DNA of 41,445 nt from Alphaproteobacteria bacterium (GTDB lineage: Bacteria > Pseudomonadota > Alphaproteobacteria > Micropepsales > Micropepsaceae): NCBI GenBank assembly GCA_003139615.1, contig PLJH01000013.1:1-41445 (forward strand), written 5' to 3'. Every line of letters begins with the position of its first letter. Positions within the stretch are counted from its first letter, which is position 1. A model generated the notes under the pieces. That model was not told the origin of the DNA, did not search any database, and worked only from the letters and a program-made list of their open reading frames with translations. Made by a program: the position numbers and the translations under genes. Shown piece by piece: positions 14,688 through 24,088 of this stretch.

Positions 14688-15143
14688 CTAGACGACCGCC
14701 ATTCTCCTGTGCCGTTCCACGCTCAGCGCGATGATGCGGTGCATTTCGGACCAGAGGGGCAGGGTGTCGAGTTCTTCGAGCGCGAACCAGCGCGCCTCCG
14801 CGGCATCGGAAGCGGCCACGGCCGTGCCGGAGATCACCCGGGCGCTGTAATCGATCAGCACGAAATGGTCGTTGGCCGCGCCCGCCTCGGCATCGCGGAT
14901 CGTCTCGGCCACGTCGATCAGGCCGAGGATTTCGACCTCGAGGCCCGTCTCCTCGCGGACTTCGCGCCGCACGCCCTCGATCAGGGTTTCGCCGAATTCC
15001 AGCTTCCCGCCCGGCAGGCTCCATTGGCCTTTGCGGGGCTCCTTGGCGCGGCGGATGAGCAGTACATCGCCCCGGCCGTTCCAGATGACGGCCGCGACGC
15101 CCAGCACAATCCGGCCTGCAATTTTAAGAGAGGTCTCGTCCAT
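14688..15143 (-). CDS. Nudix hydrolase
   Basis: A 151-residue protein with a complete Nudix box, G-x5-E-x7-R-E-x2-E-E-x-G, seen as GKLEFGETLIEGVRREVREE followed by TGL, at about residues 46-68. It should hydrolyse a nucleoside diphosphate linked to another group with Mg2+. The preceding VAAVIWNGRGDVLLIRRAKEPRKGQWSLPGG is typical of the MutT/ADP-ribose pyrophosphatase-like branch, with WSLPGG placing the substrate base. It is a single gene on the minus strand, divergent from the FKBP gene. The specific substrate (oxidised nucleotide, ADP-ribose or other) cannot be read from sequence. Confidence 0.92.
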   Translation of the reverse strand: MDETSLKIAGRIVLGVAAVIWNGRGDVLLIRRAKEPRKGQWSLPGGKLEFGETLIEGVRREVREETGLEVEILGLIDVAETIRDAEAGAANDHFVLIDYSARVISGTAVAASDAAEARWFALEELDTLPLWSEMHRIIALSVERHRRMAVV

Positions 15144-15328
15144 TCGGTCTCACAGGGGCCAGGGGCCGACTGGTTAAGCATGAAACCGGTTGAATTCAAT
15201 GCGTTGGAGGCTATTCCTGTATCCTTGCGGTATCTCGATCACCCCGGCCTGGGCGTGCTAATCTCGGGTGCCTCAGTTTTGCCGTGGATGCGCTTCAGCT
15301 CCGCGGGCCTTCAGGGAGTGACTCCAGC

Positions 15329-15853
15329 ATGATGCGTCTTGGAATTCTCGTGGCCGCCTTCCTGGCCTTTGCCGTCCCGGCCCATGCGGCCGACAGCGCG
15401 CTCAGCGCCGCGGCCAATGCGAAGTTTCTCGCCGATTATGCGAAGAATCCCGGCGTGAATGTGCGCCCCAGCGGCCTCGAATACCGCATCATCCACAATG
15501 GTTTCGGCATGCGGCCGGGCCCCCGGGACACGGTCACCGTCTATTACAAAGGCACGTTGATCAACGGCTCGGTGTTCGATTCGACCGAGCCCGGATTTCC
15601 GGCGCAGCTGAAGGTGAACCAGGTGATTTCGGGCTGGACGGAAGCGCTGGAGAACATGCGCGTCGGCGATCACTGGGAACTCGTGATCCCTCCCAACCTT
15701 GCCTATGGCATTCGCGGCGCCGGAAACGGGGCGATCCCGCCGAACCAGACCCTTGTCTTCGATCTGGAACTTGTTTCCGCCACGCCGCCCACTCCGCAGG
15801 AACTGCAGGAGGAGCAGGAGGAAGAGGATAAGCACAGCAGCTCGCCGCAATAA
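15329..15853 (+). CDS. Exported FKBP-type peptidyl-prolyl cis-trans isomerase
   Basis: A 174-residue protein with a signal peptide (MMRLGILVAAFLAFAVPAHA, cleaved before ADSA). An FKBP domain follows: DTVTVYYKGTLINGSVFDST, VISGWTEALENMRVGDHWEL, IPPNLAYGIRGAG and IPPNQTLVFDLELV. It catalyses proline isomerisation in exported proteins, in the manner of E. coli FkpA or FklB-like enzymes. The short N-terminal spacer (AAANAKFLADYAKNPGV) is the usual linker, and a Glu/Asp-rich tail ends the chain. The start at 15329 is supported by GGGAG at 15314-15318; the upstream frame from 15284 lacks a signal-peptide-like start. Confidence 0.92.
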   Translation: MMRLGILVAAFLAFAVPAHAADSALSAAANAKFLADYAKNPGVNVRPSGLEYRIIHNGFGMRPGPRDTVTVYYKGTLINGSVFDSTEPGFPAQLKVNQVISGWTEALENMRVGDHWELVIPPNLAYGIRGAGNGAIPPNQTLVFDLELVSATPPTPQELQEEQEEEDKHSSSPQ

Positions 15854-15984
15854 ACTGCGCGGGCGCTTGTTAAACGTGCGGCGTCTCGTGCGGGCCGGCT
15901 GTGGCCTGATATATTGGATTTGGCCGCGCCGCATTTGCCCGCATTGACGCGAGCGGCGGCCTAGCTGGAGAGAGTTTGATCCGC

Positions 15985-18633
15985 ATGTTGAGGAAGTGGC
16001 GCCGCGGCAGCTCCGGCGGAACGGTGCGGATTGCATTGGCGCTGAGCCTTGTGGTGGGCGCGTGCGTGCTGTTCTGGGCGAGCCGCGATTACGCGGTCAT
16101 CGCGCCCAACTGGGACGGGCAGGTGCGGGGCATCGCCTACAGCCCCAGTCACATGTTCACCGAAAAAGACAATGAGTGGGTGACGCCGGACCAGATCGAC
16201 AGCGATCTCACGCAGCTCTCGCAGCTCACGGCGCATATCCGCACCTATACCGTTTCGAACGGCATGGATGCCGTGCCGGAGATCGCGCGCCGGCACGGGC
16301 TGACGGTCTCTCTCGGGATCTGGATCGGGTCCGATCTCGACAAGAACGAGAAGGAGATCGATCTCGGCATCCGCACGGCGCTCGCAAACCGGCGCGTGAT
16401 CGACCGCGTGTTCGTCGGCAGCGAGACGATCCTGCGGGGCGACGTCTCGTCGGATCAGTTGAACGATTACATCAGGCGCGTACGTGCGGCTCTCCCGAAC
16501 CGCATCAAGGTATCGACGGCCGAGCCCTGGTCGACTTGGTTGTTGAGCCCGGAGATCGGCCAGTATGTCGACTTTATCTCGGTGCACCTGTTCCCGTTCT
16601 GGGAAGGCATTCCGGTCAAGAATTCGCTGGGCTCGCTGCAGCGTTTTTATGACGACGTGCAGAACGAATTTCCCGACAAGCCCATCGTGATCGGCGAAGT
16701 GGGTTGGCCGTCGCAGGGGCGCCAGCACAAGGGCGCCGGCGCATCGCTGGCCGACGAAGCTTCGTTCGACCGCAACTTCGTGCAACTCGCGCTTGACAAA
16801 GGTTACGACTATTACCTCGAAGAAGCTTACGACCAGCCCTGGAAGGGCGGCGCCGAGGGATCGGTCGGGGCCTATTGGGGCCTGTTCGACGCCAACGGCA
16901 ACGCCAAATTCCAGTTCACGGGTTTGCTGCGCTCATTCCCCGAATGGCGGAGTTATTCGTTCGGCGCGGCGGTTTTCAGTTTTCTTCTGGGCTTGCTGAT
17001 CCTGGGCCAGATGCCGCGCGTGCGGCAGCTGGGCTATCTCGTGATGGCCGCTCTCGTCGGCCTCGTGACGACCGGCCTCCTGATGCTGCTAGACGCGACG
17101 ACGTTGCAATATATCCAGCCCAGCGATGTCGCGATGACGGTAGCGATGATTCCGCTCGTCTTTCTCGCGGCTATCGTGATCCTCACCGAAGGGATCGAGC
17201 TGGCCTCGAGTCTCTGGCGGGTGGAGCGGCGGGTTTTGCGCGTATCGATCCCGGAGAAGTCGCCACGCGTATCCATTCATGTGCCCAGTTATAACGAGCC
17301 AGCGGCGATGCTGATCCAGACGCTCGATGCGCTGGCGAAGCTCGACTACGACAATTTCGAAGTGATCCTGCTGGACAACAACACGCCCGATGAATCGGTG
17401 TGGCGGCCCGTCGAAGCGCATTGCGCGACCCTGGGTCCCAATTTCCAATTCCATCATCTGGACGGCGTGAAGGGCTTCAAGGCCGGCGCGCTCAACGAGG
17501 CGTTGCGGCTGACCGACCCCGACGCGAGCTTCATTGCGGTGATCGACAGCGATTACTGCGTGGAGCCCGGCTGGTTGCGGCGCGCGTTGCCCTATTTCGC
17601 ATCGCCCGAAATCGCGCTGGTGCAGGGGCCGCAGGATTATCGCGACGCCCACGACAATGCGTTCAAGTTCATGTGCTACGAGGAATATCGCGGCTTCTTC
17701 CATATCGGCATGGTGGAGCGCAACGAATATGACGCGATCATCCAGCACGGCACGATGATGGTGGTGCGCAAGGATGCGCTTACGGCGGTGGGCGGCTGGA
17801 GCACATGGTGCATCACCGAAGACACCGAACTCGGGCTTAGGCTGTTCGAAGCGGGCTACAGCGCCGCCTATATTCCCGAGACCATGGGCAAGGGCCTGAC
17901 GCCCGATACGCTATCCGCCTACATGACGCAGCGCTATCGCTGGGTCTATGGCGCGATGCAGATCATGAAGCGCCATGCCGGCGCGATCTTCTTCGGACGC
18001 ACGCGGCTCGATTGGGCGCAGCGCTATCAATTCCTGTCCGGCTGGCTGCCCTGGATCTCCGACGGGCTCGGATTGATCATCACGTTCTTTGCGCTGATCT
18101 GGACCGCGCTGATGACGGCCGCGCCCAACATTTTCGACATGCCGATGGGCGCGCTTTCGGCCGCGGCGATCGCACTGTTCGCGGCAAAGACCTTGAAGAC
18201 GCTGCTCCTGCATCCGCAGAAAGTGGGTTCCGGTATCGCGGGCACGCTTGCTGCGTCCACGGCGGGCCTCGCGCTCACCTACACGGTGGGCAAGGCCGTC
18301 ATTGCGGGCATCTTCACGTCGAAGAAGCCGTTCCTGCGCACGCCCAAATGCGAAGACCCCGCCGATATCCGCCAGGTGTTACGGCTCGCCTGGCAGGAGG
18401 CGACGCTGATGTCGCTGCTGTTCCTGGCGATTCTGACGATGGCTTTCGATCGCGGATTCGACGATCCCGCCGTCATTTTATGGATGTCGATGCTCGCGAT
18501 CCAGAGCCTGCCCTATGTCGCCACCGTGATCACGGCCGGCCTCAGCGCGTTCTCGAACGCGAAAATGCTGCGCGCCCCCGGCGCATCGGCGTCGAAATCC
18601 GCCACCGATCCGGTGCTGCCCAAGGCGGCGTGA
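15985..18633 (+). CDS. GH17-GT2 fusion, probable beta-glucan synthase (NdvB/NdvC-like)
   Basis: An 882-residue membrane protein with two enzyme parts. Residues about 1-310 hold one membrane anchor and a glycoside hydrolase family 17-like barrel, with acid/base E147 in FVGSET and nucleophile E238 in IGEVGWPS. After two or three membrane helices (about 320-420) comes a processive family 2 glycosyltransferase: VPSYNEP, D521-S-D523 for UDP-sugar, TED in CITEDTELGLRL, and the Q649-x2-R-W653 motif. More membrane helices follow. The arrangement matches rhizobial proteins tied to cyclic beta-1,3/1,6-glucan; the GH17 part may act as a transglycosylase. A TTG at 15976 is an alternative start. It is a single gene; product identity is inferred. 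Confidence 0.88.
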   Translation: MLRKWRRGSSGGTVRIALALSLVVGACVLFWASRDYAVIAPNWDGQVRGIAYSPSHMFTEKDNEWVTPDQIDSDLTQLSQLTAHIRTYTVSNGMDAVPEIARRHGLTVSLGIWIGSDLDKNEKEIDLGIRTALANRRVIDRVFVGSETILRGDVSSDQLNDYIRRVRAALPNRIKVSTAEPWSTWLLSPEIGQYVDFISVHLFPFWEGIPVKNSLGSLQRFYDDVQNEFPDKPIVIGEVGWPSQGRQHKGAGASLADEASFDRNFVQLALDKGYDYYLEEAYDQPWKGGAEGSVGAYWGLFDANGNAKFQFTGLLRSFPEWRSYSFGAAVFSFLLGLLILGQMPRVRQLGYLVMAALVGLVTTGLLMLLDATTLQYIQPSDVAMTVAMIPLVFLAAIVILTEGIELASSLWRVERRVLRVSIPEKSPRVSIHVPSYNEPAAMLIQTLDALAKLDYDNFEVILLDNNTPDESVWRPVEAHCATLGPNFQFHHLDGVKGFKAGALNEALRLTDPDASFIAVIDSDYCVEPGWLRRALPYFASPEIALVQGPQDYRDAHDNAFKFMCYEEYRGFFHIGMVERNEYDAIIQHGTMMVVRKDALTAVGGWSTWCITEDTELGLRLFEAGYSAAYIPETMGKGLTPDTLSAYMTQRYRWVYGAMQIMKRHAGAIFFGRTRLDWAQRYQFLSGWLPWISDGLGLIITFFALIWTALMTAAPNIFDMPMGALSAAAIALFAAKTLKTLLLHPQKVGSGIAGTLAASTAGLALTYTVGKAVIAGIFTSKKPFLRTPKCEDPADIRQVLRLAWQEATLMSLLFLAILTMAFDRGFDDPAVILWMSMLAIQSLPYVATVITAGLSAFSNAKMLRAPGASASKSATDPVLPKAA

Positions 18634-18758
18634 TCCTTCGCGCCTGCCGGCCGCGCAGCACCAAATATTTTCGCAAGCCCCGCAACGAACACGCGCGCGC
18701 CCAAAATGCGACATGATTGACCGCCTAGCATCGCGCGCCTGATGTCGGAGGGATACGT

Positions 18759-20093
18759 ATGGCGCTCGACTCCGTGATTTCGCACCCGGCCACGCGTTCG
18801 CCTGGATTGAAATTCATCATCGTCATCGTATTGACCGCCGCGATGGCCGTTCCGCTGTTCCTGATCCAATTGGCGCTTTCCGACCGGGAGAGCACGGCCA
18901 GCCAGGCAGCACAGGATGTGGCCTCGGGGTGGGGCGGACCGCAGACGGTCGCGGGCCCCATGCTCTTCGTGCCTTACACGATCATTTCCAACACCATCGT
19001 CAATGGTGGGCCTGTCCAGCAACAGATACGCGAGACAGCCGTGCTCCTGCCGGAAACGTTAGATGTCAGGGCCGATGCGACGGCCGGCGAGCGCTGGCGG
19101 GGCATATTCAAGGTGCCGGTCTATCGCGCCAACATCGCAATGCGCGCCAAATTCAGCCGCGCCGCAATCTCCACGCTGATGCCCACGGGCGCTGTGCCGC
19201 TCTGGAATCAGGCGTTCGTTGCCATCTCATTTTCCGATGCACACGGTGTGGCAGACAACGTGACCCTGCAGGCGAACGGGCGCAGCATCGCATTCCAGCC
19301 CGGGCTGGGCTCGGGTTCCGCCGCGGGCATCCACGCGCCGGTCGATCTGTCTGCGATTACACAGGATATCGATCTTCAAACGAACTTCGTGTTGCGCGGC
19401 TCGCGCGAATTGAGCGTCGTTCCGCTTGGGCAGAGAACCACTGCGGCGATTAATTCTCCCTGGACATCGCCCAGCTTTTTCGGAACCTTTCTTCCGACCG
19501 AACATGAGATCGGCGGCAACGGATTTCGCGCCGGCTGGACCGTGCCCTATCTCGCGCGCGGCTTCGGCCAATCTTTCGCGACCAGTGAGGAAGCGCTGCA
19601 GACGATTCCCGGATCGGCGTTCGGCGTGCGGTTTTACCAGCCGGTCGATCACTACCAGCTTGTCCAGCGCTCGCTGAAGTATGCGGTGCTGTTCGTGGCG
19701 CTGGCGTTCCTGATCTTCTTCGTGGCCGAAACGGTTTCAGTCCGGCGTCTGCATGCCATTCAGTATGCGCTTGTGGGCGCGGCACAGGTATTGTTCTACC
19801 TGCTGCTGCTTTCCTTCTCTGAGCATATCGGCTTCGCGCTGGCCTATGGGATCGGCGCCTGCGCCACTGTCGCTCTCACGGGGCTTTACTCGCTGAGCGT
19901 TCTGGGAAGCGCCGTGCGCTCGGCCGTCCTGACGGTCATGCTGGGAACGCTTTATGCATTGCTCTACGTGATCCTGAATGCCGAGGATTACGCGCTTCTG
20001 ATCGGTTCCAGTGTGCTCTTTGCCGCTCTCGCGATAACGATGTACCTGACGCGTAACATCGATTGGTACCGCGCGGCCCCATCTCCGGCATGA
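18759..20093 (+). CDS. creD: CreD-family inner membrane protein
   Basis: A 444-residue protein of the CreD (cell envelope integrity/inner membrane) family. It has one N-terminal membrane helix (FIIVIVLTAAMAVPLFLIQLAL) and a large periplasmic domain (about 45-300) starting SQAAQDVASGWGGPQTVAGPML, with the family hallmark LPETLDVRA. At the C-terminus a cluster of about six helices begins at YAVLFVALAFLIFFVAETVS and includes HAIQYALVGAAQVLFYLLLLSFSEHIGF. In E. coli the gene belongs to the CreBC regulon, but no two-component genes are adjacent here. It ends 21 bases from the convergent FAD dehydrogenase. Its biochemical role is not known. Confidence 0.92.
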   Translation: MALDSVISHPATRSPGLKFIIVIVLTAAMAVPLFLIQLALSDRESTASQAAQDVASGWGGPQTVAGPMLFVPYTIISNTIVNGGPVQQQIRETAVLLPETLDVRADATAGERWRGIFKVPVYRANIAMRAKFSRAAISTLMPTGAVPLWNQAFVAISFSDAHGVADNVTLQANGRSIAFQPGLGSGSAAGIHAPVDLSAITQDIDLQTNFVLRGSRELSVVPLGQRTTAAINSPWTSPSFFGTFLPTEHEIGGNGFRAGWTVPYLARGFGQSFATSEEALQTIPGSAFGVRFYQPVDHYQLVQRSLKYAVLFVALAFLIFFVAETVSVRRLHAIQYALVGAAQVLFYLLLLSFSEHIGFALAYGIGACATVALTGLYSLSVLGSAVRSAVLTVMLGTLYALLYVILNAEDYALLIGSSVLFAALAITMYLTRNIDWYRAAPSPA

Positions 20094-20114
20094 CGTTGCC
20101 GAAAGGGACCCGGC

Positions 20115-21515
20115 TCAGACGACCTTTCCCGGATTGAGGATGTTGTTGGGATCGAGAGTGCGCTTGAGCGTGCGCATGAGGTCGATCTCGGTGGCGCTCT
20201 TGTAGCGCACGATGTCGTCGCGCTTCATCACGCCGACACCATGTTCGGCGCTGATCGAGCCGCCGAAACTGTTCACCAGATCGTGGACGGCACGCGCGAC
20301 CGCACTCCATTGCGCGAGAAAGGCCTCGCCGTCGCCGCCTTTGGGCACCGAAAAATTGAAATGGATGTTGCCGTCGCCCAGATGGCCGAACGGAACGGGG
20401 CGAACGCCGGGAACCATCGCGGCGACCATGGCCATGCCTTTTTTCAGGAAGGCGGGGATATCTTTCACCGGTACGGAGATGTCGTGTTTGATCGAGGCGC
20501 CTTCGCGCTTCTGGGCTTCCGAAATGTTCTCACGCAGACGCCACAGATCGTGGCGTTGAGTCTCGTTCGTCGCAATCGCGGCATCGGTTACGATGCCGGC
20601 CTCGATAGCCTTGGCGACGGTGTCCTGGAATGCTTCGCGCAACGAGACTTTTCCGGCGCTGATGGCCTCGGCCAACACATACCAGGGCACAGGTGATGCG
20701 AGCGGGTCGCGTGTGCCGGGTATAAGCGCAAGCACCAATTCCAGCGCGATGCGCGGAATGAGTTCGAAGGCCGAGACGAGCCCGCCCGTTGCCGTCTGCA
20801 TCCGGTCGAGAAGTTCGACGGCTGCAGCCGGGTCGCGCACGGCGATGAACGCCGTCTCATAGGATGCGGGCGCGGGGTAAAGTTTCAGCGTCGCGGCCGT
20901 GATCACGCCCAGCGTCCCTTCCGCGCCGATGAAAAGTTGCTTGAGATCGTAGCCCGTATTGTCCTTGTGCAGGCTTCGCATCAGGTCGAGCACGCGCCCG
21001 TCGGGCAGCACGACTTCGAGCCCCAGCACGAGATTGCGCGCCGAGCCATAACGCAGCACGTCCACACCGCCCGCATTGGTCGAAAGATTGCCGCCGATGG
21101 TGCAGGAACCTTCGGACGCGAGACTGAGCGGGAAGAATTTTCCGATGTTGCTCGCGGCACGATGAACCTCGTCGAGAATGACGCCGGCTTCGGCGACGAG
21201 GCTCGCATTGGAGGCATCGACGTTGCGAATTTTGTTCATACGCGCGAGGCTGAGCAGCACTTCGCCGTTGAGCGGAATCTGTCCGCCGACGAGCCCTGTA
21301 TTGCCGCCCTGGGGCACGATGGCTGTGTGTGTTTCGTTGCAGATCGCGAGGACCGCCGAGGTTTCGGCTGTGCTCTGCGGCTTGAGCAGCAGGGGCGTGT
21401 GGCCCTGATATTTGCTGCGCCATTCGACGAGATGCGGCGCGATCTCGTTCGGGTCTTCACTGAAGCCTTTTGCGCCGACTGCCCGCTTGAGGCGCGCGAA
21501 TGTGTCGGCGTTCAT
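20115..21515 (-). CDS. FAD-linked 2-hydroxyacid dehydrogenase (D-lactate/D-2-hydroxyglutarate type)
   Basis: A 466-residue flavoprotein of the vanillyl-alcohol-oxidase fold (FAD_binding_4 plus FAD-oxidase C-terminal domain). The FAD-binding half shows VPQGGNTGLVGGQIP and FPLSLASEGSCTIGGNLSTNAGG. The C-terminal half has the metal and substrate residues in PFGHLGDGNIHFNFS and SAEHGVGVMKR, and ends in LDPNNILNPGKVV. These features are shared by D-lactate dehydrogenase (cytochrome), D2HGDH and GlcD, and the exact substrate is not decided. It overlaps the end of the Sua5 gene by four bases (ATGA), so the two are co-translated. Confidence 0.93.
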   Translation of the reverse strand: MNADTFARLKRAVGAKGFSEDPNEIAPHLVEWRSKYQGHTPLLLKPQSTAETSAVLAICNETHTAIVPQGGNTGLVGGQIPLNGEVLLSLARMNKIRNVDASNASLVAEAGVILDEVHRAASNIGKFFPLSLASEGSCTIGGNLSTNAGGVDVLRYGSARNLVLGLEVVLPDGRVLDLMRSLHKDNTGYDLKQLFIGAEGTLGVITAATLKLYPAPASYETAFIAVRDPAAAVELLDRMQTATGGLVSAFELIPRIALELVLALIPGTRDPLASPVPWYVLAEAISAGKVSLREAFQDTVAKAIEAGIVTDAAIATNETQRHDLWRLRENISEAQKREGASIKHDISVPVKDIPAFLKKGMAMVAAMVPGVRPVPFGHLGDGNIHFNFSVPKGGDGEAFLAQWSAVARAVHDLVNSFGGSISAEHGVGVMKRDDIVRYKSATEIDLMRTLKRTLDPNNILNPGKVV

Positions 21516-22474
21516 GATGCATTCTCGCGCGGTGCCGCGGCGCGGCGCAGACGATCGTTGATCGCTTCGCCCAGCCCCTGTTCGGGAATCGGCATCGCCG
21601 CAATGGACGCAGCGCCGGACGCGTCGAGGTCGCGCAGCATCGCGAACAGATTGGCCGCCGCTTCGACGAGATCGCCGCGCGCGCTCAGATTGCGCGTCAC
21701 GCGTGCGCCGGCGGGAACATGGGGGCCAAACGCCAGCAATGCTTCGTCCGCGCGCGCATCCGTCGCGTCGAGGCGCATTCGGGCACGTGGCGCATAGTGG
21801 CTGCGCATCTGCCCGGGCGACGAAATCTTTTCGCCGGCGGGTTGCGAAAGCTTTCCGACGACCGCTTCGATCTCCTGACGGGAGATTGCGCCGGGTCGCA
21901 GCAGCACGGGTTTCTCGCCGTCGAATCCGACAATGGTAGATTCCAAGCCCAACTGCGTCGCGCCACCATCGAGGATCAGATCGACGTTCAATCCCTCGGC
22001 GACATGCGCGGCCGTCGTGGCGCTCACCCGGCCGGAGGGATTGGCGCTGGGCGCTGCAATCGGAATTCCAGCCGCAGCAAGAAGGCGTTGCGCGATCGGT
22101 TGCGACGGCATGCGAAGTGCGATTGTCTCCAACCCGGCGCTCACGAGATCGGACAAGCCCGCATCGGCCTTGCGCAGCAGAACCAGCGTCAATGCTCCGG
22201 GCCAGAAGCGCTCGGCCAGCGCGCGCGCCGGTTTTGAGAACCCCGCAAGCTTTTCGGCCTGATCCATGTCGCGGACATGCACGATGAGTGGATTGAACCG
22301 CGGCCGCCCCTTGGCGGCGAAAATCGCGGCAACCGCACGACCGTTACGTGCATCCGCGCCGAGCCCATATACGGTCTCGGTCGGGAACGCGACGAGCCCG
22401 CCCCGGCGCAGAATCTCGGCCGCCTCTTCGATGGCGGCGTCTTCGGCGGGGAGGATAAGGGATGCGGCGATCAT
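21512..22474 (-). CDS. tsaC: L-threonylcarbamoyladenylate synthase (Sua5/TsaC)
   Basis: A 320-residue protein, so the long Sua5 form: a YrdC/TsaC domain (about 1-200) plus a C-terminal Sua5 domain. It makes threonylcarbamoyl-AMP from Thr, bicarbonate and ATP for t6A37 in ANN-decoding tRNAs. Landmarks are GLVAFPTETVYGLGADA, IFAAKGRPRFNPLIVHV, SANPSGRVSAT and DGGATQLGLESTIV. The linker SPGQMRSHYAPRARM is the conserved segment entering the Sua5 domain. Two ATGs (22483, 22474) are possible; neither has a good ribosome-binding site. It overlaps the FAD dehydrogenase start and follows the MFS gene by about 50 bases. Confidence 0.95.
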   Translation of the reverse strand: MIAASLILPAEDAAIEEAAEILRRGGLVAFPTETVYGLGADARNGRAVAAIFAAKGRPRFNPLIVHVRDMDQAEKLAGFSKPARALAERFWPGALTLVLLRKADAGLSDLVSAGLETIALRMPSQPIAQRLLAAAGIPIAAPSANPSGRVSATTAAHVAEGLNVDLILDGGATQLGLESTIVGFDGEKPVLLRPGAISRQEIEAVVGKLSQPAGEKISSPGQMRSHYAPRARMRLDATDARADEALLAFGPHVPAGARVTRNLSARGDLVEAAANLFAMLRDLDASGAASIAAMPIPEQGLGEAINDRLRRAAAPRENAS

Positions 22475-22524
22475 ACGTCGCATCGTAACGCAATGTTTGC
22501 GCCGGGTCAGCCCGTCTCGGATCG

Positions 22525-23874
22525 CTAGTTCGGGGTCGCAAGAACCGCTGCGCTCGAGGCGCCGGACCGCCGGCGCGCAATTTTCGCCGGCGCACTTTCC
22601 GGGATCATCATCATCGCGACTTGCGCCACCGCTGTGGCAGCGAGCAGATACCATGCGGGCGCCAGCGCGCTTCCCGTCACATGAATGAGCCAGGTCACGA
22701 CAAACTGGGTCGTCCCGCCGAACACGGAAATCGCAACGGAATAGACCACGGCAAATCCGCTGCCGCGAATGGGTTTCGGCAGGCCTTCGGCCAGGGTCGC
22801 GCACACGCAACCGAAGGTGAAATTCGCAATGCCTGCCAGCAAGGTCATGCCGGCGATGAGCGCGAAGGCCGAATGCGTCGCAACCACCCAATAAAATGAC
22901 GGATAGATCAGCACGAGAAACAGCAGATTGCCGTAAACATTCACGGGCCAACGACCATAGCGATCCGACAACCAGCCGCCATACAGTACGGTGATTGCGC
23001 CCAGCACATAGCCGCCCGTTTCCGCTACAAAACCCAATATGGGTTTCATATGCAGCGTGTTCTGCGCATAGGTGACGATATAAGTGAAAATGTAACTGCC
23101 GATCGTGCCGCAAGCGAGCACCACAAGGCCCAGGATCATGATGCGGATCGAGTTCTGCGCGAGGCGCAAACGCGACGTGCCCTGCGCGGGCGCAACCGCG
23201 ACCGTTTCGGGCTGGTGCAATGTCTCGGGCAAAGAATTGCGCAGCCACAATCCGAAAGGCAAGGTTGCGGCACCGAGCAGAAAGGCGATGCGCCAGCCAT
23301 ACGTGTCGAGCAGATCGTGCGGCATCAGGGCGGTGAGGATCGTGCCGACCACGCCTCCGACTGTGAGCGCGATTAGCTGGCTTGAACCCTGCCAGGATAC
23401 GGTGAACCCTCGCCTCTCTGGAGCAACGCCCTCCAGCAGGAAGGCGGTGTTGGAGCCCACTTCGCCGCCCAGCGAGAAACCCTGCACCATGCGAGCCACG
23501 ACCGCCAGAATCGGCGCCGCCAGGCCGATGGATGCGTAGGTCGGAATCAGCGCCATCGCGATAATCGAAGCGCCGATCATCGTGTAGCTCAGGATCATTG
23601 CGGGCTTGCGCCCCACACGGTCGGCATAGGCGCCAAGCACAATTGCGCCGATTGGTCGCGTGGCGAAGCCGACGCCGAAGGTGGCGAGAGACAGCATCAG
23701 GCTGCCATAGGCGCTCTGCGCCGGGAAAAAGGCGTGTCCGATCTGGATCGCGAAAAAGGTGTAAGTGAGGAAATCATAGAATTCGAGGGCATTGCCGAGC
23801 GTAGCGGCGGCGATATGGCGGCGCTTCAGCCCGGCGAACGGCTGCGCAATTATTCCACCTGGACCTTCGGCCAT
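22525..23874 (-). CDS. MFS transporter, metabolite:proton symporter family
   Basis: A 449-residue, 12-helix major facilitator. The family signature between helices 2 and 3 is GAYADRVGRKPAMILS, and the MHS-type loop RMVQGFSLGGEVGSNTAFLLEGVAPERRG is clear. The N-terminus AATLGNALEFYDFLTYTFFAIQIG is characteristic of the metabolite:H+ symporter (citrate/alpha-ketoglutarate/proline) branch. The second-half repeat GGWLSDRYGRWPV is present. It likely takes up a carboxylate or zwitterion; neighbouring tsaC and the hydroxyacid dehydrogenase gene suggest, but do not prove, a 2-hydroxyacid. It starts at 23874 behind GGGGGA and is divergent from the DUF1800 gene. Confidence 0.92.
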   Translation of the reverse strand: MAEGPGGIIAQPFAGLKRRHIAAATLGNALEFYDFLTYTFFAIQIGHAFFPAQSAYGSLMLSLATFGVGFATRPIGAIVLGAYADRVGRKPAMILSYTMIGASIIAMALIPTYASIGLAAPILAVVARMVQGFSLGGEVGSNTAFLLEGVAPERRGFTVSWQGSSQLIALTVGGVVGTILTALMPHDLLDTYGWRIAFLLGAATLPFGLWLRNSLPETLHQPETVAVAPAQGTSRLRLAQNSIRIMILGLVVLACGTIGSYIFTYIVTYAQNTLHMKPILGFVAETGGYVLGAITVLYGGWLSDRYGRWPVNVYGNLLFLVLIYPSFYWVVATHSAFALIAGMTLLAGIANFTFGCVCATLAEGLPKPIRGSGFAVVYSVAISVFGGTTQFVVTWLIHVTGSALAPAWYLLAATAVAQVAMMMIPESAPAKIARRRSGASSAAVLATPN

Positions 23875-24088
23875 AAATGCGGTCCCCCGACGCGCATCGG
23901 AACAATGCGCAACTTACGTTAAGGGCACGCGGAAACCCTGTCTATTGTGTAATTCCGGCGCAGACCCGGTTGCAACGGGATACGAATATCGAAAGTGAGG
24001 TCGTTCTCTATCGGGATGGAATATCTTTAATCGAACAATTCTAGCGATTGCGGCATCATGGTGTGAACGCCTTTGTTCTCAATATCGG

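Noticed and set aside
14199-15332. A 377-codon plus-strand frame with a good AGGAG site
   Set aside because: From 14688 onward it is antisense to the clear Nudix gene, and its translation there is the shadow of that gene. The first 160 codons cover repeat debris and resemble no protein.
21512-23248. A 578-codon frame joining tsaC to sequence upstream
   Set aside because: The first 250 codons are an out-of-frame shadow of the MFS gene; only the part from 22474 down is the Sua5/TsaC protein.
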